DNA of 64,000 nucleotides from contig NZ_JAVFVU010000025.1 of the NCBI RefSeq assembly GCF_030929615.1, positions 18,239 through 82,238 of the forward strand, in the 5' to 3' direction. The position numbers and the translations under genes were made by a program. This document shows positions 58,359 through 64,000 of the stretch, in pieces; position 1 is the stretch's first letter, and each line of letters begins with the position of its first letter. This DNA comes from Dyadobacter sp. LHD-138 (GTDB lineage Bacteria; Bacteroidota; Bacteroidia; Cytophagales; Spirosomataceae). The notes beneath the pieces are model-generated. The model had not been told where the DNA came from. It searched no databases and saw nothing but the letters and a program-made list of their open reading frames with translations.

Positions 58359-61112
58359 TTATTCTTTGGTCACCACATTATCCAGATTCAACAAAACGTT
58401 GGCCGAGACGGTCAAGGCAGCCAGTTCCGGCGATTTTTTTTCTTTGCCATAAACCAGAATGCTATCCACTTCCGATGGCTTTGCCCGATATGTTTTCAAA
58501 GCATCTCCGTATATTTTCACCAGTACTTTCAAGCTTTTATCCTCAATACGCTGAAATGTCAAAAGCCGATAACCCTCGCGGAGCTGTTGCTCCGGCGTTT
58601 TCCCGCGTTTTTGCATGGTCGTTGCCAGCTTTTCGGCCGCTTCCAGATAGACAGGGTCATTAAGCGTAACCAAAGCCTGAAGCGGGGTATTGGTCAAAAT
58701 CCGTCTCGACTGGCAAAATTCACGACTTGGTGCGTCAAAAGTGGTCATGGACGGATAAGGCGCCGTACGTTTCCAATAGGTATAAACCGCCCTGCGATAC
58801 CTGTCTTCGCCCTCGCTTACTTTCCAGCTTTCACCGCTGTAAGGCGACAGCCAGATGCCTTCGGGCTGCGGCGGCATCACACTCGGGCCATACATTTTTT
58901 TCGAAAGCAAACCACAGGCTGCCATCGCCTGGTCACGCACCTGTTCAGCACTCAGGCGGACACGGGGCCCACGCGAAATAAACCGGTTATAGGGATCCTG
59001 TTCCTGACGCGTTTGATCTGATTTTGAACTTTGGCGATACGTTGCCGACATCACCATCGTTTTCAGCAGCTTCTTAACACTCCAATGATCTTCCTCCATA
59101 AATTTCACCGCCAGCCAATCCAGCAATTCCGGATGGGAAGGTTCACTGCCCTGCGAACCAAAATCTTCAACGGTTTCAACAATTCCTCTTCCGAATAACT
59201 GCTCCCAGTAACGGTTGACAATCACTCTGGATGTTAATGCATTGTCACGGCTAACCATCCATTTCGCTAATCCTAAACGGTTTTTGGGGTAATCCCTTGG
59301 CATTGGAGCCAACAACTGGGGAACATCCGGTTTTACTTCCGCGCCTTTTACCATCCAGTTTCCCCGGATAAATACATTGGTTTTCCGGGAAAAATCGCCT
59401 TTCCCCTCCCAAACGACCGGCATACTTTCCGTCGACCTGGTTAAAACGGTTGCATATTCCTGCACGATTTTATCATAATCAGGCTCCGAATGACCGGGTA
59501 GCGCATCCTGAAATGCAAGCCAGGTAATTCTTACCCATTCTGTCGGGTTTTTGGGACTTTTCAGCGAAAGATAAATATCATGCTTGCCGGAAACTGGCGG
59601 AATCGGAGTAACCAGAACGGTATCTCTTGCAGGGACTTTGACGGTTGCAATAACCTGCCCGTCCAGCTTATCCAGATGAAAAGACATCACAGCGTTTTCT
59701 GCCTTCGTGGATATATTCATGACAAGATTTCCCGCGCCGGTTAAGTTTACATTGGGAATTTTAGCATTTCCCTTGTCCTTAACCCCGTAATAGGAAATCA
59801 GCAGAACCGTCGATTCCTCTCCTTTCACAAAATTGTGCGAATTGATCTTCGGCTCCATCACCCGCATAAACTGGGTGAATTTCGAGGTCTCTTTGGGATC
59901 ATATTTATTGATCCACGCTTTTACTTTTTCAACCCTTGCCGAATCATCACCCTTATAAAACCGCAGTTTTGGCCATTCATCCCATACGTCCTCATCACGG
60001 GAATTGTTAAAAAAGGCCATGTACTTATAATAATCGTCATGCGGAATCGGGTCGTAGGGATGGCTGTGGCACTGAATACAGGCAAACGTCGTGCCCTGCC
60101 AAACTTCCCAGGTCGTGTTAACCCGATCGATCTGCGCCGCTATACGAAACTCTTCGTCGTCTGTTCCGCCTTCGTTGTTAATCATCGTGTTACGATGAAA
60201 ACCGGTGGCAATCATATTTTCCTCCGCCGGCATACCGTCTTTTACCGCTGGTAACAAATCACCTGCCAACTGTTCAATCGTGAACTTGTCAAAAGATTTG
60301 TCCGCGTTGAAAGATTTAACAACATAATCACGGTAACGCCAGATATTCCGGCCGCCGTCACTTTCATAACCTTTGGTATCGGCATACCGGGCAAGATCCA
60401 TCCACATCGACGTCCACCGTTCACCATAGGCCGGGGATTTCAGTAACCGGTCGACAACCTTTTCATAGGCTTCCGGTGATTTATCGTTTTTAAAATCCGC
60501 AACTTCTTTTTCAGTAGGAGGCAGGCCAATTAAATCCAGGCTCACGCGGCGGATTAAAGTGGCTTTGTCCGCTTCCGGCGATGGAGATAGCTTTTCCTTT
60601 TTTAATTTTTGAAGTACAAATTGATCAACCTCATTTTTGGGCCAGTTTGAATCACCGGTTTTTACCAGCCCAAAGAGATTCCAGAGATTTTTCTCTGACG
60701 GAACTTCTGGCTTTTCAACGCGTTTGTAAGACCAGTGCGTTTCCCACGCAGCACCCTGGTCAATCCATTTTTTTAACGTATTGATATCTTCCTCAGCCAG
60801 ACGGTCCGCTCCTTTGGGCATACGCTCGTCCGGATCATCCGAGAGAATTCTGCGAATCATTTCACTGCTATGGGCATCTCCACGCACAACGGGTATTTTA
60901 CCGGATTTCCCCGGTTCAAGCATTTCATGTTCGAACAAAAAACTGACTTCACCGGCCTGTTTAACACCACCATGACAGCCCATACAGTGCTTATTCAGGA
61001 TCGGCTTCACTTCTTCGTTGTAGTCAACCTTGTGAACGAACAAACCTGACCAGGTAAACGATGATACAAGAACCACGATGACACCCAATCCAATAAAATG
61101 CCACTTTTTCAT
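58359..61112 (-). CDS. DUF1549/DUF1553 planctomycete-type cytochrome c protein
   Basis: 917 residues. Signal anchor (about 5-22), then a PSCyt1 cytochrome domain with CMGCH (43-47). DUF1549 follows (YGERWTSMWMDLARYADTKGYESDGGRNIWRYRDYV) with a second CIQCH motif near residue 345 (TTFACIQCHSHPYDPIPHDD). After a beta-rich middle comes DUF1553 (NRLGLAKWMVSRDNALTSRVIVNRYWEQLFGRGIVETVEDFGSQGSEPSHPELLDWLA). Two heme-type motifs suggest a periplasmic redox role. Paired with DUF1501 as in planctomycetes; activity unknown. Confidence 0.9.
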   Translation of the reverse strand: MKKWHFIGLGVIVVLVSSFTWSGLFVHKVDYNEEVKPILNKHCMGCHGGVKQAGEVSFLFEHEMLEPGKSGKIPVVRGDAHSSEMIRRILSDDPDERMPKGADRLAEEDINTLKKWIDQGAAWETHWSYKRVEKPEVPSEKNLWNLFGLVKTGDSNWPKNEVDQFVLQKLKKEKLSPSPEADKATLIRRVSLDLIGLPPTEKEVADFKNDKSPEAYEKVVDRLLKSPAYGERWTSMWMDLARYADTKGYESDGGRNIWRYRDYVVKSFNADKSFDKFTIEQLAGDLLPAVKDGMPAEENMIATGFHRNTMINNEGGTDDEEFRIAAQIDRVNTTWEVWQGTTFACIQCHSHPYDPIPHDDYYKYMAFFNNSRDEDVWDEWPKLRFYKGDDSARVEKVKAWINKYDPKETSKFTQFMRVMEPKINSHNFVKGEESTVLLISYYGVKDKGNAKIPNVNLTGAGNLVMNISTKAENAVMSFHLDKLDGQVIATVKVPARDTVLVTPIPPVSGKHDIYLSLKSPKNPTEWVRITWLAFQDALPGHSEPDYDKIVQEYATVLTRSTESMPVVWEGKGDFSRKTNVFIRGNWMVKGAEVKPDVPQLLAPMPRDYPKNRLGLAKWMVSRDNALTSRVIVNRYWEQLFGRGIVETVEDFGSQGSEPSHPELLDWLAVKFMEEDHWSVKKLLKTMVMSATYRQSSKSDQTRQEQDPYNRFISRGPRVRLSAEQVRDQAMAACGLLSKKMYGPSVMPPQPEGIWLSPYSGESWKVSEGEDRYRRAVYTYWKRTAPYPSMTTFDAPSREFCQSRRILTNTPLQALVTLNDPVYLEAAEKLATTMQKRGKTPEQQLREGYRLLTFQRIEDKSLKVLVKIYGDALKTYRAKPSEVDSILVYGKEKKSPELAALTVSANVLLNLDNVVTKE

Positions 61113-61256
61113 CGCCAGGAACCGATTTTAACTTTTTGTTACTTCTAACACAAAGTCAGTGATTTATTAAAAATACTTTCTTTAATCCAAATTCAGCTAT
61201 TTTTTATTTAATATCACATTCCGTTACAGACCAGCAGAATTTTATTCTGGCTTTCA

Positions 61257-63551
61257 TCAATTCGTCTTAACTCTCAATATAACGCTGCCACCTGGTTTAC
61301 ATTTTAGTTCGACAAAACCTTCGTCCTGAATATCCGTGGTAACATCTTTCGCGGCTATCGTTTCCCACTTTTTAAATGGCAATTTCAAAGTAGCCACACC
61401 GCCCTTTTCCGCTTCGATCTTAATTTCGGAAACCTGCCCGTTTACCTTTTTTGCACTGATTAAAAACGCGCCCTCGGCCCTTAATTTTTCAAAAGCTATA
61501 TCTTTCCAGTTTTCCGGAACGGCCGGCATGATTTCGATAAATCCCGCATAGCTCTGAAGCAGCATTTCCTGCAACCCTGCGGCAAAAGCAAAATTGCCTT
61601 CGAGCGTAAACGGGCGATAGGTAAATTTCGATAACCCCGATTTTGTCTGGTCACCATTGACATGGAAACTGTTTGGAAGCACGAAAGCCTTCGCGAAAGT
61701 CGATAAATCCTTAGCAGCTCCCTCTCCATCTTTCGCCCGGGCTTTCATATTGGCAAGCCAGGAATAGGAATACCCGCACCACCAGTCCGGCCCTACTTTA
61801 TCCAATAATTTTATTGAATTTTTAATGATTCCCTGCGCCTTCTGGCCGTCTTCCCACTTGATCAGTCCCAATGGATGAATCGCCATCATATGCGAAAAAT
61901 GCCTGTGCGATTCCTGGTAAGGCAAATCGGGAGCGAACATTAATTCATCGTTTTCAGTCATTGCATAATCTCCGAACTCAGCCAGTATTTCCTTCCAATG
62001 ATCCGATTCTGAGACCAAACCCAATTCCAGAGCAAGTTCCGCACCGGCGTCAAATGCAAATTTCATCAGTGCCAGATCGTAGTTGGTATTCTTTGGAAAC
62101 CAAGCCTCCAGGCTGTTATTCCGAATTTCCGGGCTGGAACTGATCGGTAGTTTCCTCTGGCCATTTTCATCTTTAACCGTTATTTTTTCAAGAAAACTGC
62201 ACACTTCTTTAACCCATGGATAAGCGCGGTTTTTAAGGAAATCCTTATCCATGCTATACCGCCATTGCAGGTAATAATGGTGCGCAAGCCAGGACGATAC
62301 CGTTGGAGAAAGTGAGTATTGTATCCAGCCGCCCATTTCGGTTCCATCGAGCGTCGTTACACCCGGCACTGCCAGTCCGTCAACACCGAAATACATTTTC
62401 GTGTAGCGCTTATAATTCTCAGTATTTTCGTCCAGGTGGTCGAAATAGCCCAGACCTTCTTCCAAATGGTTACCGCTATAACTTGGCCAATAACTCAGCT
62501 GGGTATTCAGATCATGATGAAAATCTCCTTTCCAAGGCGGAATTCTGCCATTATCTGCCGTCCAGACGGCCTGTAAAGATATCGGTGGAGCACCACGCCG
62601 GGCCGCAGAACCAAATTTGTATTGCTCCAGATACCATTGTTTTTCAATAAGAGGGTCGGGGACATGAATGGCTGACTGACCCCAGAATTTTTTCCACCAA
62701 TGGTTATGGCTGGCAAAATCTTTATCAAATCCCCGTTGTAACGTTGTTTTGACGAGTAAAGAAGAAACCGGATTTATCTTCTTATCAGGATATTGCGATG
62801 AAATACTCCACGCCCCCTCAATGGTTCCGGTATTCGTTTTTTTCCATTCTACCGTAATTTCATAGGTAAAGCCGCCCCAGCCTTCCTGTTTGTACGTAAT
62901 ACGCTTTCCCTGCTGGTTTACCGTACCCTGCTTGTAACCCAATCTTGCCAGATCATCGCCCACCAGCGAATTAACTTCTCCGCCTGCGTTTAACTTTCCA
63001 TGATATTTTGGCGCGATCAGACTTGGAATAATATCGGTTTTTACGTTTTCAAATTTAAACCAACCGACTGGCTCCGTAGCGTGAACAAACGTTTTCAGTG
63101 TTAACCCGTCTTCCCATTTTACTTCGCACAACGCTTTATCCAATGAAAGATGAACCGATTTTACCTTTTTATTACCGGGCAAACTGAACTCCAACGCACC
63201 GGCTGGAATTTTGGAAGGAGCCGGCTCCCGGTCATAAGGCGCGTCAAAATATCTTTGGACAGGCTTGTAATCTTTCTTTTCTACTTGTTGCTGCACCCAC
63301 TTGAAACTGAATTCCTTGCGGTGTAAACCGGCCATGGGACGCATATCCCAGATGTCAGCCCGATCCAAAGAAAACCGTAACCGGTCGCCGTTTTTCCAGA
63401 TCAGCGCACCAACAGTCCCGTTTCCAAGCGGGATGGCCTCATCCCAAACCCGGGCCAGGGAATCGAATTGAAGATCGTGTTTTGCCAAGGGCTGTCCATG
63501 GGCAATGACACCCGTCAACACCAGCAATAACGTACAAAGGGTTTTGTTCAT
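61257..63551 (-). CDS. GH95-like glycoside hydrolase (alpha-L-fucosidase/galactosidase type)
   Basis: 764 residues with signal peptide (about 1-19, ending AHG|Q). N-terminal beta-domain begins WDEAIPLGNGTVGALIWKNGDRLRFSLDRADIWD, the usual opening of GH95 enzymes. The central (alpha/alpha)6 barrel carries FHHDLNTQLSYWPSYSGNHLEEGLGYFDHLD and ISSSPEIRNNS, and the tail FIEIMPAVPENWKDIAFEKLRAEGAFLISAKKVNGQVSEI matches the family C-terminus. GH95 inverts alpha-L-fucosides or alpha-L-galactosides; divergent members are untested. First gene of the leftward cluster with rhaM. Confidence 0.85.
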   Translation of the reverse strand: MNKTLCTLLLVLTGVIAHGQPLAKHDLQFDSLARVWDEAIPLGNGTVGALIWKNGDRLRFSLDRADIWDMRPMAGLHRKEFSFKWVQQQVEKKDYKPVQRYFDAPYDREPAPSKIPAGALEFSLPGNKKVKSVHLSLDKALCEVKWEDGLTLKTFVHATEPVGWFKFENVKTDIIPSLIAPKYHGKLNAGGEVNSLVGDDLARLGYKQGTVNQQGKRITYKQEGWGGFTYEITVEWKKTNTGTIEGAWSISSQYPDKKINPVSSLLVKTTLQRGFDKDFASHNHWWKKFWGQSAIHVPDPLIEKQWYLEQYKFGSAARRGAPPISLQAVWTADNGRIPPWKGDFHHDLNTQLSYWPSYSGNHLEEGLGYFDHLDENTENYKRYTKMYFGVDGLAVPGVTTLDGTEMGGWIQYSLSPTVSSWLAHHYYLQWRYSMDKDFLKNRAYPWVKEVCSFLEKITVKDENGQRKLPISSSPEIRNNSLEAWFPKNTNYDLALMKFAFDAGAELALELGLVSESDHWKEILAEFGDYAMTENDELMFAPDLPYQESHRHFSHMMAIHPLGLIKWEDGQKAQGIIKNSIKLLDKVGPDWWCGYSYSWLANMKARAKDGEGAAKDLSTFAKAFVLPNSFHVNGDQTKSGLSKFTYRPFTLEGNFAFAAGLQEMLLQSYAGFIEIMPAVPENWKDIAFEKLRAEGAFLISAKKVNGQVSEIKIEAEKGGVATLKLPFKKWETIAAKDVTTDIQDEGFVELKCKPGGSVILRVKTN

Positions 63552-63582
63552 GGTTTAGGAATTCAATTGATACAGTAATTTC

Positions 63583-63770
63583 AGGAGGCTCCTTCGGAGC
63601 CGGGTTATTGATCGTTAATAGGCCTTTCTATAAACAGGAAGTCACAAATGTGGCTCAAAAAATAAAGACAATTGTAAGCACTTTTTATATAAAACACTCT
63701 TTATTTTTCTCATAAATATTCACTTGGCTATCCATGCGGCTCCTGCGGAGCATCCTGCTTACGGCCATCA
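63583..63770. repeat. 188-bp dispersed repeat, copy A
   Basis: Starts AGGAGGCTCCTTCGGAGCC (a GGCTCC/GGAGCC palindrome), continues through TATAAACAGGAAG and CACAAATGTGGCT, and ends GGCTCCTGCGGAGCATCCTGC... with GGCCATCA. Copy B, 214 bp further on, starts and ends with the same words and has the same length. It lies in non-coding sequence upstream of the GH95-like gene. Confidence 0.8.
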
Positions 63771-63796
63771 GTAACTAACGCCAATAACAACTCCAT

Positions 63797-63984
63797 AGGA
63801 GGCTCCTTCGGAGCCAGGTAATTGATGATTCACCAACCTTGCTATAAACAGGAAGCCACAAATGTGGCTGAAAAATATAGACAAGGCTAAGCCATTTTAA
63901 TTTTGCATATTACCGATTTATCCTGCGCATAAATATTTTTTACCGACCATCTCCTCCTTTGACGCATCCTGTTTATGGCCATCA
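63797..63984. repeat. 188-bp dispersed repeat, copy B
   Basis: Same boundary words as copy A (AGGAGGCTCCTTCGGAGCC at the left, GGCCATCA at the right) with internal differences. In this copy the right-hand palindrome is decayed. No coding potential. A shorter relative of the left end is seen near 40.0 kb. Confidence 0.8.
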
Positions 63985-64000
63985 CTATACACAACTCAAA

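Overview
The window comes from a Bacteroidota chromosome, most likely a member of the Cytophagales close to Dyadobacter/Spirosoma. The evidence is a PorP/SprF-type outer-membrane protein divergent from a very large PKD protein with a type B gliding/type IX secretion C-terminal domain, a GldJ-like lipoprotein, signal peptides cleaved just before Gln, TAnnTTTG-type promoters, the Bacteroidota form of dihydroorotase, and DUF1501/DUF1553 genes. The genus is an inference from these families; no rRNA or tRNA gene is present.

Layout. 0-7 kb: end of an M28 peptidase, a dipeptidyl peptidase IV, an SPFH protein with a small ribbon-helix-helix partner, and two tandem TonB-C/MORN/TonB-C paralogues, one with its signal peptide out of frame. 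7-9.3 kb: LpxH-like phosphoesterase and a glycosyltransferase. 9.3-16.7 kb: a leftward block of envelope genes (small lipoprotein, beta-barrel, two LVIVD-repeat lipoproteins, lipoprotein serpin, anti-sigma/beta-barrel fusion, ECF sigma factor). Four of its transcription units carry the same GTTACAACCT-like motif upstream, suggesting a local ECF regulon. 17-19 kb: a barnase-like RNase with a barstar-like inhibitor, then PnuC. 19-27.9 kb: mfd, gldJ, comF, pyrC, mutT and ruvB. 27.9-35 kb: the gliding/T9SS pair, a NIPSNAP protein, a quinone oxidoreductase and murQ.

35-52 kb is the most interesting part: an almost complete branched-chain amino acid pathway on the + strand (ilvD, ilvB, ilvN, ilvC, ilvA, leuC, leuD, cimA, leuB, leuA). 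Both ilvD and leuA are preceded by a short leader peptide rich in Ile/Leu/Val codons, with a terminator and a competing antiterminator: two apparent ribosome-mediated attenuators. They share an identical layout of promoter box, 18-nt gap and AGCGAATTTTCGC palindrome. Between the biosynthetic genes sit small accessory cassettes: two nucleotidyltransferase + small-protein pairs, a MntA/HepT toxin-antitoxin pair, an AraC-type regulator and a four-helix-bundle (S23/IVS) protein framed by inverted repeats.

52-64 kb: purU, a free-methionine sulfoxide reductase, then a leftward cluster (GH95-like glycosidase, DUF1549/DUF1553 cytochrome protein, DUF1501 protein, L-rhamnose mutarotase, membrane cytochrome-c/leucine-rich-repeat protein, TIM-barrel sugar epimerase) that looks like a polysaccharide or deoxysugar catabolic locus. 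The window ends in two direct copies of a 188-bp intergenic repeat; related fragments lie near 40 kb.
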